Shown: piece after piece, positions 30,058-38,650 of the stretch
How positions within the stretch are numbered: the first letter of the stretch is position 1
Layout: every line of letters begins with the position of its first letter
From: Granulicatella elegans ATCC 700633
GTDB taxonomy: Bacteria; Bacillota; Bacilli; Lactobacillales; Aerococcaceae
Length of the DNA: 64,000 bases
Reading direction: 5' to 3'
Assembly: GCF_000162475.2 (NCBI RefSeq)
Contig: NZ_KI391971.1
Span: forward strand, 1,384,911 to 1,448,910
Position numbers and translations under genes: made by a program
The notes under the pieces: generated by a model
The model's input: the letters and a program-made list of their open reading frames with translations, nothing else
The model's database searches: none
What the model was told of the DNA's origin: nothing

Positions 30058-31506
30058 TCAAAACTTCCATAATTCATCTTGTTCCCACTGTTCAGCAATC
30101 ATTAGTAATAAATCTTCTCTACCTTTCGCTGCAACTAATTGCACTCCAACTGGCATACCTTCCTGTGAGTGACCAACTGGCAAACTAATCGCTGTTTGAC
30201 CTGTAATATTCATCCGTTGTGTAAACGGAGTATCTTCCACACTCGACTCAAACATCTTCCACACAATTTCTTGACGTTCTTCATGTGATAATTCATGAAT
30301 ATGCTCCATCTTCTCGATTAAATCAGCATCTAAAGAATACGCATCTTGTTTTGGCGCAGTATTGGCAACCGTCGGTAGCAACAACACATCATACGTATCA
30401 TGAAGTTGCATCATTGCTTCCGCATAACGATCCCAATCACCCGCAACTCGTGCATAATCAGCCCCCGTCACCATTAAACCACTTTGATACATGACCCATG
30501 TCATCAATTCCATATCAAAACGAGTCATTGGACGTTGCAATTGTTTCTCCATTTTTTGAAACATGACAACGGTCTCTGCCCCACTAATGAGATAAAATCC
30601 TTTTTGAAGTTCAATTCCATTAATCGGATCTTCTACTATTTCACTGACTTCATGACCATCCACTTCAAATTTCTTCGCCATTTGGCGAACAACTTGTTCC
30701 ACTTCACTAGAAACCTTTCCACCAATCGGGTGCTTTAATAACATCCCCACTTTCAATGGACGATTCAGCTTAAGGGAAAACAAATTTTCTTCTTGCAACA
30801 AAGGTAATGGAAATGGACTTTCTAATTGGCACGTTTGTAAATGCCACAACAAATTCCGAGTATCTCTCACCGTCTTAGTCAAAGCAAATTGAACCGTCGC
30901 TCCATTCCACCCACGATAAGAACCAGGTCCCACCGGGACACGACCACGAGTCGGCTTCAACCCAATCAATCCATTATGGCTAGCAGGTACACGAATTGAA
31001 CCGCCCCCATCACTTGCAGCTGACATTGGAGAAATCCCTGCAGCAACAATCGCAGCAGCTCCACCACTAGAGCCCCCCGCATTTACGGTTTCATCTAAAA
31101 AATGACGAACAGGCCCATGTAACTGAGCATCACTCACCATTTTATACCCAAACTCTGGCGTATTCGTTCTTCCTAATATAACAAACCCAAGTTCTTCTAG
31201 ACGTTTCACAAAATGACTTGTTTCATGACAAATATAATCTTTAAATAAACGAGAACCATAGGTACACGGTGTCCCTTTTTTCTCTTGCCCCAAGTCTTTT
31301 AAAAACAAAGGAACTCCCGCAAAAGGTTGATTATTCACTTGAAACTTCTTCGCTTCTTCTATTGCTTCTTCATAACGTGTCGAAACAATTGCATTTAATC
31401 TTGGATTCAATCGTTCCGCCTTTTCAATCGTTTCTAACACCAATTCCAACGGACTTACTTGTTTATCACGTACAGCTTGCGCCATACTAGTCGCATCACG
31501 AAACAT
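30058..31506 (-). CDS. Amidase (amidase-signature family)
   Basis: A 482-residue Ser-Ser-Lys hydrolase of the GatA/amidase fold. The catalytic Lys is in LFLKDLG near 71, the glycine-serine-rich signature NAGGSSGGAAAIVAAG is near 142-157, and the nucleophile region SDGGGSIRVPAS is near 165-176. Length and absence of gatB/gatC neighbours argue for a stand-alone amidase, substrate unknown. The start is the ATG at 31506 (MFRDATSMAQ) behind AGAGGG. The frame continues to 31551 but that ATG lies within the -10 of the promoter. Confidence 0.87.
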   Translation of the reverse strand: MFRDATSMAQAVRDKQVSPLELVLETIEKAERLNPRLNAIVSTRYEEAIEEAKKFQVNNQPFAGVPLFLKDLGQEKKGTPCTYGSRLFKDYICHETSHFVKRLEELGFVILGRTNTPEFGYKMVSDAQLHGPVRHFLDETVNAGGSSGGAAAIVAAGISPMSAASDGGGSIRVPASHNGLIGLKPTRGRVPVGPGSYRGWNGATVQFALTKTVRDTRNLLWHLQTCQLESPFPLPLLQEENLFSLKLNRPLKVGMLLKHPIGGKVSSEVEQVVRQMAKKFEVDGHEVSEIVEDPINGIELQKGFYLISGAETVVMFQKMEKQLQRPMTRFDMELMTWVMYQSGLMVTGADYARVAGDWDRYAEAMMQLHDTYDVLLLPTVANTAPKQDAYSLDADLIEKMEHIHELSHEERQEIVWKMFESSVEDTPFTQRMNITGQTAISLPVGHSQEGMPVGVQLVAAKGREDLLLMIAEQWEQDELWKF

Positions 31507-31540
31507 CTCCACACCCTCTTTCACAATCTTTCGCATTGTC

Positions 31541-31570
31541 ATTATATACATGTACGTTCTTTATTGGCAA
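31541..31570 (-). promoter_or_regulatory. Amidase promoter
   Basis: Minus strand: TTGCCA (31565-31570), 18-base spacer, TATAAT (31541-31546). Start site near 31534. It shows that the amidase frame upstream of 31506 is not all translated. Confidence 0.7.
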
Positions 31571-31595
31571 TGAGAATGCATGGGAAAAAGTTCTC

Positions 31596-31670
31596 ATAGT
31601 AGCATTTATTCAAGTGACTCTCCTAACGAAGCTGCTATCGTCTTTCAGCTACTATTCAAGAAGTCACTTG
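31596..31670. repeat. Structured intergenic repeat, copy C
   Basis: Starts with ATAGTAGC (31596-31603), which pairs with GCTACTAT (31648-31655), and carries the core GACTC...GAAGCTGCTATCGTC and CAGCTACTATTC shared with copy B at 36187. A second inverted repeat CAAGTGACT (31611-31619) and AGTCACTTG (31662-31670) crosses the first. It lies just upstream of the amidase promoter. Confidence 0.6.
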
Positions 31671-31681
31671 TTAACGTATCT

Positions 31682-31836
31682 TAAAAAAAATAGAAAGGAT
31701 TTTCCCCGTAGTATGAGCGCTAGAATTTGTCACAACAGATTCTAGCACAGTAAACATAGGCTCAATTTTTAGCTATGAGACTCGCTTAGCGAGGATGCTA
31801 GCGTCCTAATGCTACAATTAGAAAAATCCTTTCTAT
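31682..31836. repeat. Structured intergenic repeat, copy A, with terminal inverted repeats
   Basis: A perfect 14-bp inverted repeat, ATAGAAAGGATTTT (31690-31703) and AAAATCCTTTCTAT (31823-31836), encloses an 8-bp stem GCTAGAAT/ATTCTAGC and the family core AGCTATGAGACTCGCT..GCGAGGATGCTAGCGTC. The minus-strand exit runs into eight T residues (31682-31689), so it can act as a terminator. The region 31507-31879 holds no gene: only this repeat, copy C, the amidase promoter and the mupG terminator. Confidence 0.65.
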
Positions 31837-31875
31837 AAAAAAATCAGTTTAAACCATTACTAGTCTAAACTGATT
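31836..31875 (-). terminator. Terminator of murQ-murP-mupG
   Basis: AATCAGTTTA (31842-31851) pairs with TAAACTGATT (31866-31875), and the minus strand continues into seven T residues. It lies just after the mupG stop codon. Confidence 0.88.
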
Positions 31876-31879
31876 CATT

Positions 31880-32932
31880 TTAAACTTTTGATAATACAAT
31901 TCCATAGCCTTCTGGTAATTGCGTCAGTAAGAAAGCTTCTTTTTCTAAAATATGGCCTACTACATTTTGCCGTTTATCTGGAGGTAAAACTTGTTTTGTT
32001 ATTTCCACTTCTCCTTGATATCGTCCATAAGCCTCATTTGCTTGATTAATTTCTCCAACACGTCTGTTTCTTACAGAAACTTCGCCTGCTAACAATTCCA
32101 TCCCTCTTGTTCCAAGCACTCGAAAAACATAATCACTAGCATCTGGTCTGTCATAAAGAATATTTCCTTCTAACTCCTCAGGAACAACCGCCTCTAATGT
32201 TACAAATCCTTTTTGGAAATCCGATAAGATTTTTTGAGTTTCTTCAGTTACATAAGGATCTCCTACAATAATCATATCTGTCTGAGCATTCATTAATTCG
32301 CAAATTGCTAAACGCTTATCACATTTTCGATGTTCTTCTACAGTAGGTAGCCCTTGATGAATTGGCCCTCTATACGGTTCATCTCCAGGAATAAACGATA
32401 AAATTTCAGCCCCAAAACTTTTTAAATACGCATTCATCTTCTCTAGTTTATTAATAGAAATTCCTGTATATTCTTTTGGATAATAATTATGACATGCAAT
32501 TATTTGAGTGTTTAGTCCTAATTTTTGTAAAACAAGCATTTCTTCTTTGAAAGTCGAAGCATTGACAACTAATTGAAAAGCTTGACCACATCTCTGAACC
32601 AGAGATTCATCTCCAAATTCATCCAAGCGAAGATATTTCAATCCCGATTTTTTTAATGCTAAAATATTTTCTTTTATCAAATCTTTATGGGCAATATCAG
32701 GAATAACATCTACCCCATAAGAAACTGTTAATTCAATAAATTCCATCATTTGTTCAATTCTCATAGGAAATTCTTGCAATTGAAAAGAAGTAAAAGCTAC
32801 GCACTGACGCGCAGCTTTCATCTCCTCTAAAATATCTTTTAAAATTTCTCTATTTAAATTAGGATAAATCGAACGTCCAAATGAAATTTTGTTTCGATTA
32901 TTTTCCATACACTTCATTAATTCTTTCTTCAT
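31880..32932 (-). CDS. mupG: 6-phospho-N-acetylmuramidase (MupG family, formerly DUF871)
   Basis: A 350-residue protein with a TIM-barrel N-terminal part (from ISFGRSIYPN at about 15 to 240) and a C-terminal beta domain. In S. aureus MupG splits MurNAc-6P-GlcNAc, the product of MurP, in peptidoglycan recycling. HNYYPKEYTGIS near 147-158 and SFIPGDEPYRGPIHQGLPT near 179-197 are family signatures. The start is uncertain: the ATG at 32932 has GGAG three bases away; ATGs at 32917 and 32908 also lie inside the end of murP. Third gene of the mur operon. Confidence 0.88.
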   Translation of the reverse strand: MKKELMKCMENNRNKISFGRSIYPNLNREILKDILEEMKAARQCVAFTSFQLQEFPMRIEQMMEFIELTVSYGVDVIPDIAHKDLIKENILALKKSGLKYLRLDEFGDESLVQRCGQAFQLVVNASTFKEEMLVLQKLGLNTQIIACHNYYPKEYTGISINKLEKMNAYLKSFGAEILSFIPGDEPYRGPIHQGLPTVEEHRKCDKRLAICELMNAQTDMIIVGDPYVTEETQKILSDFQKGFVTLEAVVPEELEGNILYDRPDASDYVFRVLGTRGMELLAGEVSVRNRRVGEINQANEAYGRYQGEVEITKQVLPPDKRQNVVGHILEKEAFLLTQLPEGYGIVLSKV

Positions 32933-34322
32933 CTACTCCAAATAGCCAAGTCATGATGAATCCTCCTACATAAGCTCCTACCATAGCGATTAAAAATTGA
33001 ACTTGTGTGCCAGGAACCATAATTAATGCTCCAAACAATCCAGATACCCCTTGAGATACTGTTCCTAAATGGAATAGTACAGCTAAAACTCCGCCTAAAC
33101 CAGAACCCAAACAAGCTGTGATAAATGGTTTTCCTAAAGGAAGAGTTACAGCATACATCATTGGTTCACCAATTCCTAAGACACCTACAGGTAATGAATC
33201 TCTTGTTAATTGTTTTAATTTTTTATTATTTGTCTTCAAATATAAAGCTAAACCTGCACCAACTTGGCCGCCACCAGCCATCATTAAGATTGGTAATAAG
33301 TAGTTAATTCCGGCACTTGGTCCATTTGGATCATTTAATAGTACATGAATCGGTGTTAACGCTTGGTGTAATCCAACAGATACAATTGGCAAGAATCCTG
33401 CTGCTAAAATATATCCACCTACAACACCTAATTGCTCATAAACAAAATTCAATACAGTATAAATTCCTTGTGTTAAAGCTGCACCAGCAGGTTGAATCAA
33501 TAAGATTGAAATAAATGCTCCAATAATTAAAGTACATAATGGTGTTAAGAAAGTTCTTAACATTTGAGGCATTTTCTTATCAATCCATCTTTCTAAATAA
33601 GCTACTACAATCCCCATCATCAAAGCTGCTAACAAACCACCAGCGCCTGGATTAAATGGTTTTCCTGTAAATGGTAATACAACATTTTGTGTATCAGTTT
33701 TTAATAACAATGGCATTGTAGAAACACCTAATGACATAGAACCTGCAATCGCCCCTAAAATAGGAGTTCCTTTAAATTCTTTCGCGGCATTGTATCCAAC
33801 ATATAAAGGTAAGAAGCCAAACAACCCCCATCCCATTGTACGAATAGCTTGATACCACCATTCAAAATTATAAGCATTTCCAGTTGTTACATTAATAACA
33901 TTTGAAATCCCATTAATTAAACCAGCTGCAATAATACCTGGTAATAGCGGAACAAAAATATTAGCAATATGTTCTAAAAATCTTTGAACCGGTCCATTGT
34001 GAGCTGCTTTATTATCTTTTTTATTCTTTCTTGCTAAATCTTCAGCATTCACTTCATCCACGCTTCCTAAAGCAATACCTGTCAACTCAGCAAATTCTCT
34101 TCCCACTTCTGTAACCTTTCCAGGCCCTAAAACAATTTGTACACCTTCATCTCTTTCTACTACACCTAAAACTCCTTCAATATTTCTCAATGAGGCTAAA
34201 TCAATTTTTGATGTATCTGATACCATTAAACGAAGGCGGGTCATACATGTAGAATTGCTATAAACATTCCCCTTATCCCCAACACTATTTAAAATTGCTT
34301 CTGCTATTTTTCTCGGTTCCAT
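32898..34322 (-). CDS. murP: PTS N-acetylmuramic acid transporter, EIIBC
   Basis: A 474-residue membrane permease of the glucose-family PTS. The EIIB domain at about 1-85 contains the phosphorylated Cys26 in NSTCMTRLRL; the EIIC domain from about 110 has roughly ten hydrophobic segments, and GIGEPMMYAVTLP near 390 is the conserved EIIC motif. No EIIA domain is attached, so it relies on an EIIA in trans. It imports MurNAc or MurNAc-GlcNAc as the 6-phosphate. ATG, 12 bp after murQ. Confidence 0.9.
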   Translation of the reverse strand: MEPRKIAEAILNSVGDKGNVYSNSTCMTRLRLMVSDTSKIDLASLRNIEGVLGVVERDEGVQIVLGPGKVTEVGREFAELTGIALGSVDEVNAEDLARKNKKDNKAAHNGPVQRFLEHIANIFVPLLPGIIAAGLINGISNVINVTTGNAYNFEWWYQAIRTMGWGLFGFLPLYVGYNAAKEFKGTPILGAIAGSMSLGVSTMPLLLKTDTQNVVLPFTGKPFNPGAGGLLAALMMGIVVAYLERWIDKKMPQMLRTFLTPLCTLIIGAFISILLIQPAGAALTQGIYTVLNFVYEQLGVVGGYILAAGFLPIVSVGLHQALTPIHVLLNDPNGPSAGINYLLPILMMAGGGQVGAGLALYLKTNNKKLKQLTRDSLPVGVLGIGEPMMYAVTLPLGKPFITACLGSGLGGVLAVLFHLGTVSQGVSGLFGALIMVPGTQVQFLIAMVGAYVGGFIMTWLFGVDEERINEVYGK

Positions 34323-34334
34323 AATATTACCTCC

Positions 34335-35231
34335 TTATTTTTTCATCGCTTTTACAATATTCATATGATTTTCTTTTAATAAGTCTATGGATTCTTCAGG
34401 TGTAATTCCATGTATTTGCGATAATATTGCCACTTTTAAATCATAATCAGTTGCTTCTAACATCTGAACAGCCTCTTCTTTTTTAATTCCTGTTACTTTT
34501 TCCAAAATAGTAGCTGCTCGTTGTTTTAATTTCTGATTTGTTGGCTGAACATCGACCATATACCCTTTAAAAATTTTACCAATACGAATCATTGATGTTG
34601 TTGTAATCATATTGAGTATTATTTTTTGAGCAGTCCCCGCCTTCATTCTCGTTGATCCTGTCACAACTTCTGGACCAGTAATCGCTTCAATCCCTACTGT
34701 AGCAGCTTGACTAATTTTCGATTGAGGAGAATTAGAAATTGCTCCGGTAAAACAACCTTTTTGACTGGCATAAATTAATCCAGAAACTACATAAGGGGTT
34801 CTGCCACTTGCACTAATTCCAATTACAACATCTTTTGACGAAAGACGAATTGCTTCTAATTGTTTTTGAGCTAACTCTTCATCATCTTCTGCTCCTTCAA
34901 TAGCATTTCTCAACGCTGTATCTCCACCGGCAATTAATCCAACGACCATTTCCGGAGAAACTCCAAACGTTGGAGGACACTCACTAGCATCTAATACTCC
35001 TAGTCTTCCAGAAGTACCCGCTCCGATATAAATAAGTCGTCCACCTCTCTCGAAACTTTCAATAACTGCGTTTGTTACTTGCTCAATAGAAGGAATACAT
35101 TTTTCGATAGCATTTGTAATCATCTGATTTTCATCATTCATATACATTAAAATATCTTTTACAGATTGTGTTTCTATATTATTACTTCTTACATTTGACT
35201 GTTCTGTCATTAATTTTGAAATATTTTCCAC
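34335..35231 (-). CDS. murQ: N-acetylmuramic acid 6-phosphate etherase
   Basis: A 298-residue SIS-fold enzyme that cleaves the lactyl ether of MurNAc-6P to GlcNAc-6P and D-lactate. IYIGAGTSGRLGVLDASECPPTFG near 67-90 includes the catalytic Glu, and GGDTALRNAIEGAEDD near 102-117 the second acidic site. A short C-terminal helical domain follows. GTG start behind GGAGGTGA. First gene of the operon; divergent from murR with facing promoters. The D-lactate released could feed the D-2-hydroxyacid dehydrogenase in this window, which is speculative. Confidence 0.95.
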   Translation of the reverse strand: MENISKLMTEQSNVRSNNIETQSVKDILMYMNDENQMITNAIEKCIPSIEQVTNAVIESFERGGRLIYIGAGTSGRLGVLDASECPPTFGVSPEMVVGLIAGGDTALRNAIEGAEDDEELAQKQLEAIRLSSKDVVIGISASGRTPYVVSGLIYASQKGCFTGAISNSPQSKISQAATVGIEAITGPEVVTGSTRMKAGTAQKIILNMITTTSMIRIGKIFKGYMVDVQPTNQKLKQRAATILEKVTGIKKEEAVQMLEATDYDLKVAILSQIHGITPEESIDLLKENHMNIVKAMKK

Positions 35232-35258
35232 ACTTTCACCTCCATCCCTATTTCATTC

Positions 35259-35286
35259 TCAGATGATTTGTAATCGCTTTATCTGA
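35259..35286. promoter_or_regulatory. Candidate MurR operator with embedded cre-like site
   Basis: TCAGATGA (35259-35266) and TTATCTGA (35279-35286) form a 7/8 inverted repeat over the predicted murQ start site. Its centre, TTGTAATCGCTTTAT (35268-35282), fits the degenerate cre consensus WTGNAANCGNWNNCW at all but one position. It suggests combined MurR and CcpA control. Confidence 0.5.
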
Positions 35287-35290
35287 TTTC

Positions 35291-35330
35291 ATTATACACT
35301 TTTGTAATTTTTATTTCAATATAGTATAAT
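35291..35330. promoter_or_regulatory. Overlapping divergent promoters of murQ and murR
   Basis: Minus: TTGAAA (35314-35319), 17 bases, TATAAT (35291-35296). Plus: TTGTAA (35302-35307), 17 bases, TATAAT (35325-35330). The two promoters occupy the same 40 bp, so polymerase can only use one at a time. Confidence 0.8.
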
Positions 35331-35369
35331 AAATTTAGAAATAAAATTTCCAAAGGAGGCTCAAACACG

Positions 35370-36176
35370 ATGAAAGACTTTTTAACAGATACCGACAAAA
35401 AAATTGCTAACTATATCGAACAAAATATTTCTACTGTCCTGTCTTCGAGTATTCATGACTTAGCAAATCTTATCGGCGTTTCATCTTCATCAATTAGTAA
35501 ATACATTAAAAAAATTGGCTATGCATCCTACTCTCGCTTCAAAGTAGTTCTCGCTCAACAAAATGCCCAACCTATCGATGCACAATTGGATAGTAACGAT
35601 ACTATTAAAACGATTCAGTCTAAATTATTTCATACAATTACACGTTCTTATGAAATGACATTAGAACTTCTCAATGATGAATTACTAGAAACGATTGTTC
35701 AACAAATCCATTCCGCAAGAAGAATTTATATGTTTGGAGTGGGAGCTTCAGGAATGGTTTGTAACGACTTATATTTCAAATTGAGTAGAATCGGCAAAAA
35801 TATCATTTACCATACAGATTCTCATATTCAACTAGCAAGTCTAAGTGGCGCAACAAACCAAGATTTTATTATTGGAATTAGTTATTCTTCTAATACAAAG
35901 GAAGTTATTACTGCTTTTAAAATCGCAAAAGAATTATCCATTCCAACTTTATCGATTACAGGAATTGGTAACCAGCAACTAGACTCTTTAAGCACGTATC
36001 AACTAAAAATTCCAAGACATGAAAATACTATTCGTTCATCTGCGATTACTAGCCGAAATGATTCATTTTTCTTAATTGATATTTTATATCTTGCTTTACT
36101 TCAAAAAGAAGAACATCGTCATTTCCAAAATCTAGAAAAAAGTTACCGCATGACTCATCCATTAAGAGAAGATTAG
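35370..36176 (+). CDS. murR: MurR/RpiR family transcriptional regulator
   Basis: A 268-residue regulator with an N-terminal RpiR helix-turn-helix (about 1-75, including LANLIGVSSSSISKYIKKIG near 27-46) and a C-terminal SIS domain (about 110-235; IYMFGVGASGMVCND near 116-130) that senses a phosphosugar, probably MurNAc-6P. Plus-strand gene divergent from murQPG with a shared control region. ATG start behind AAAGGAGGC. Whether it activates or represses here cannot be read from sequence. Confidence 0.88.
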   Translation: MKDFLTDTDKKIANYIEQNISTVLSSSIHDLANLIGVSSSSISKYIKKIGYASYSRFKVVLAQQNAQPIDAQLDSNDTIKTIQSKLFHTITRSYEMTLELLNDELLETIVQQIHSARRIYMFGVGASGMVCNDLYFKLSRIGKNIIYHTDSHIQLASLSGATNQDFIIGISYSSNTKEVITAFKIAKELSIPTLSITGIGNQQLDSLSTYQLKIPRHENTIRSSAITSRNDSFFLIDILYLALLQKEEHRHFQNLEKSYRMTHPLRED

Positions 36177-36186
36177 TGCAAAAAAT

Positions 36187-36276
36187 AAAAAGGACTTCCC
36201 ATAGTAGCATTCAGCTATGAGACTCGCTCGGCGAGGCTGCTGCCGTCTTCAGCTACTATTCTACGAAGTCCTTTTT
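36187..36276 (+). repeat. Structured intergenic repeat, copy B (also murR terminator)
   Basis: Outer stem AAAAAGGACTTC (36187-36198) with GAAGTCCTTTTT (36265-36276), perfect over 12 bp and ending in a T run, so it terminates murR. Nested inside are ATAGTAGC (36201-36208) with GCTACTAT (36252-36259) and the small hairpin CTCGC/GCGAG (36223-36235). The interior matches copies A and C, while the outer stem sequence is different. Confidence 0.7.
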
Positions 36277-36284
36277 ATATACAC

Positions 36285-36314
36285 AAAAAAGAGCCGAGAC
36301 AACTCGACTCTTTT
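36285..36314 (-). terminator. Terminator of rplK-rplA
   Basis: Minus strand AAAAGAGTCGAG, loop TTGT, CTCGGCTCTTTT with one G-T pair, continuing into T residues. 13 bp after the rplA stop. Confidence 0.88.
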
Positions 36315-36327
36315 CTTATTGTTAAAA

Positions 36328-37017
36328 TTATAGAGAAGCTACGTCTACTTTAACCCCAGGGCCAAAAGTAGTTGTCACAGCAACGTTACGTACGTATTGA
36401 CCTTTAACTGTAGCAGGTTTGATACGTAATAATGTTTCGTGAATTGTTTTGAAGTTTTCTACTAATTTTTCGTTTTCGAATGAAACTTTACCGATTGGAA
36501 CGTGGATGTTACCAGCTTTGTCAACACGGTAAGTTACTTTACCAGCTTTGATTTCTTCAACAGCTTTAGTTACGTCCATTGTAACAGTACCTGTTTTAGG
36601 GTTTGGCATTAAACCTTTAGGTCCTAATACACGACCTAAACGACCAACTTCACCCATCATGTCAGGTGTAGCTACGATAACGTCAAACTCAAACCATCCA
36701 CCTTGGATTTTTTGAGCTAATTCGCTATCACCAACGTAGTCTGCGCCAGCTGCTTCAGCTTCTTTAGCTTTTTCACCTTTTGCGAATACTAATACACGTT
36801 GAGTTTTACCAGTTCCGTTTGGAAGAACTACTGCTCCACGTAATTGTTGGTCAGCTTTCTTTGGATCTAATCCTAAACGATATGCAACTTCTACAGATGC
36901 ATCAAATTTAGCGAAGTCTGTTTCTTTTGCTAATGCGATTGCTTCTTGAACTGAGTAAGCTTTTGAAGAATCGATTTTTTTAGCGGCTTCTAAATATTTT
37001 TTGCTTTTCTTTGCCAT
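36328..37017 (-). CDS. rplA: 50S ribosomal protein L1
   Basis: L1, 229 residues, the mobile stalk protein that guides deacylated tRNA out of the E site. The signature [20 protein letters not shown] lies near 121-140; [20 protein letters not shown] closes the chain. L1 also represses its own mRNA in many bacteria. ATG start with AGGAGGAAATTATACA; an L1-type RNA motif lies in the 100-bp gap upstream. Confidence 0.98.
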   Translation of the reverse strand: MAKKSKKYLEAAKKIDSSKAYSVQEAIALAKETDFAKFDASVEVAYRLGLDPKKADQQLRGAVVLPNGTGKTQRVLVFAKGEKAKEAEAAGADYVGDSELAQKIQGGWFEFDVIVATPDMMGEVGRLGRVLGPKGLMPNPKTGTVTMDVTKAVEEIKAGKVTYRVDKAGNIHVPIGKVSFENEKLVENFKTIHETLLRIKPATVKGQYVRNVAVTTTFGPGVKVDVASL

Positions 37018-37037
37018 TGTATAATTTCCTCCTATTG

Positions 37038-37065
37038 TGTGGTTTTAACGGTTCTACCTCCCACA
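37038..37065 (-). promoter_or_regulatory. L1-binding-site-like RNA motif before rplA
   Basis: Minus-strand RNA: TGTGG, GA, hairpin GGTAGAACC, GTTAAAA, CCACA. The closing stem and the asymmetric GA/7-base internal loop match the motif in the rplK leader, in the layout expected for an mRNA mimic of the L1 site. Confidence 0.55.
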
Positions 37066-37117
37066 AAGTCCATGAGTGAAACACTCGTGTTAGGGACTTT
37101 TGGAAGCTGCATGTTTG

Positions 37118-37543
37118 TTAGCCTTCTACTACAAATCCCATTGAACGGGCTGTACCTTCGACCATGCGCATTGCAGCTTCAACATCTGCTGCATTTAAGT
37201 CAGGTGCTTTTAATTCAGCAATTTCTCTAACTTGATCACGAGTTACAGTAGCAACTTTTTTCTTGTTTGGTTCGCCTGAACCTTTTTCTACTTTAGCAGC
37301 TTTCTTTAATAATACTGCTGCTGGTGGTGTTTTACAGATGAAGTCGAATGAACGGTCTTCATATACTGAAATCACTACCGGAATGATTAAACCAGCTTGA
37401 TCTGCTGTACGAGCGTTGAACTCTTTACAGAAGCCCATGATGTTAACTTGTGCTTGACCTAAAGCTGGACCTACTGGTGGAGCTGGTGTAGCTTTACCTG
37501 CAGGAATTTGTAATTTAACTAGTTTTACAACTTTTTTAGCCAC
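37118..37543 (-). CDS. rplK: 50S ribosomal protein L11
   Basis: L11, 141 residues, at the GTPase-associated centre; it also controls RelA-type stringent response and thiopeptide binding. The N-terminal domain has [20 protein letters not shown] near 9-28 and the C-terminal domain binds 23S rRNA. GTG start with AAGGAGGT eight bases upstream; the ATG in between is out of frame and stops after four codons. Confidence 0.97.
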   Translation of the reverse strand: MAKKVVKLVKLQIPAGKATPAPPVGPALGQAQVNIMGFCKEFNARTADQAGLIIPVVISVYEDRSFDFICKTPPAAVLLKKAAKVEKGSGEPNKKKVATVTRDQVREIAELKAPDLNAADVEAAMRMVEGTARSMGFVVEG

Positions 37544-37571
37544 GAGACATTACCTCCTTGATTGTTTCGCG

Positions 37572-37608
37572 CGTGGTTTAAATGGAGATGAAGATTTCTC
37601 CTCCCACG
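37572..37608 (-). promoter_or_regulatory. L1-binding-site-like RNA motif in the rplK leader
   Basis: Minus-strand RNA: CGTGG, GA, hairpin GGAGA..TCTCC, ATTTAAA, CCACG. It lies between the promoter and rplK, the usual place for L1 feedback control. Confidence 0.6.
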
Positions 37609-37640
37609 TTTTGTTCCAGTGCACATAAATGCACTTTGAT

Positions 37641-37669
37641 ATTCTAGCAAGAATTCTTGTGAAATGCAA
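37641..37669 (-). promoter_or_regulatory. rplK-rplA promoter
   Basis: Minus strand: TTGCAT (37664-37669), 17-base spacer, TAGAAT (37641-37646). Start near 37634; a small AGTGCA/TGCACT hairpin sits at the 5' end of the transcript. Confidence 0.78.
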
Positions 37670-37705
37670 GATATTTTGTCACTTTTTCGATATATTTTTT
37701 GACGA

Positions 37706-38650
37706 TTATTTATGATCTCTAAAATAACAAACTTTTAGATCAATAAAACGTTGTAAATCCCTTAATAACTGGAATAATGTTGCACGATATTCAAATTCAT
37801 CTCTCGTTTTTGGTAGTTCTAAGTTTCTAAATTCATCAATATAATCTTGAATTTCATCCATTAATGATATACCTGTATTTGTTAGATGTAATTGTTCTCC
37901 TGTTGAATGGAACATTTCTGCTAACAAATCAGCTTCTCTAGCAGGGCAATGGAAATCATTTAAATTTTTTGCCATTACTTCTAATAACTGTAATTGTTCC
38001 GCACGCATTTCAAAATAGCATAAATCTTTATTAAATTGACTAAATAATTGATTTTCACTTTCGATATATAATAATTTTTGTGCTTCAGTTAATGTTGCTT
38101 TTGCTTCTGAAATTAATTTAGCATCATTTGTTCCATTACCTTCTCTTAAAAATGAAGCCATTAAACACAGAATCTCACGAAGTTTTGCTTCGATTTCTTC
38201 TCTTTTCTTTTCAATCTCTTGTTGGTAACTCGGCATATACCAGTTGACTAAAATTGCTACGCCGGCCCCAATAAATAAAATTAATGCTTCATTAAGTAAT
38301 AAACTTGGAGTTATCTGCTTACTTAACCAAACATGAATTGCTAGTACCGAACTTGGTGCAATTCCTACTTCTACTTTAAACAAAAAGGCTAATGGAATGA
38401 AAATGAGTAAATAAACCCCAAACCCAACTGTCGAATGTCCAAGTAGCAAAAATACACACACTGCTATTGTTAAAGCTAAGGACATAGAAATAATTCTTTT
38501 CCAAGCAATGACAATCGAAGACTTTCTTGTATCTACCACACTCAATATCGCAATAATAGAAGCAACGGAAGCTGAAGATAATCCTATCGCTTGTGCAACT
38601 ACTAAAGCTCCAAATGCAGCCAATATCATTTTAATTCCTTTTAATACCAT
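37706..38650 (-). CDS. Aromatic acid exporter (ArAE) family membrane protein
   Basis: A 314-residue protein with an N-terminal membrane domain of about six hydrophobic segments (to about 140) and a C-terminal cytosolic helical domain (about 145-314). This matches the DUF939/ArAE_1 plus ArAE_1_C layout of small FUSC-like proteins in Firmicutes. Substrate unknown. Its ATG directly abuts the ogt stop codon, so it is co-transcribed with ogt. Confidence 0.75.
   Translation of the reverse strand: MVLKGIKMILAAFGALVVAQAIGLSSASVASIIAILSVVDTRKSSIVIAWKRIISMSLALTIAVCVFLLLGHSTVGFGVYLLIFIPLAFLFKVEVGIAPSSVLAIHVWLSKQITPSLLLNEALILFIGAGVAILVNWYMPSYQQEIEKKREEIEAKLREILCLMASFLREGNGTNDAKLISEAKATLTEAQKLLYIESENQLFSQFNKDLCYFEMRAEQLQLLEVMAKNLNDFHCPAREADLLAEMFHSTGEQLHLTNTGISLMDEIQDYIDEFRNLELPKTRDEFEYRATLFQLLRDLQRFIDLKVCYFRDHK

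Noticed and set aside
31507-31551. ATG at 31551 as amidase start
   Set aside because: This ATG overlaps the TATAAT of the amidase promoter and precedes the predicted transcription start.
31590-36280. CRISPR array or insertion sequence as an explanation of the repeats
   Set aside because: There are no regularly spaced short repeats and no transposase frame; copies are few, structured and of different lengths.
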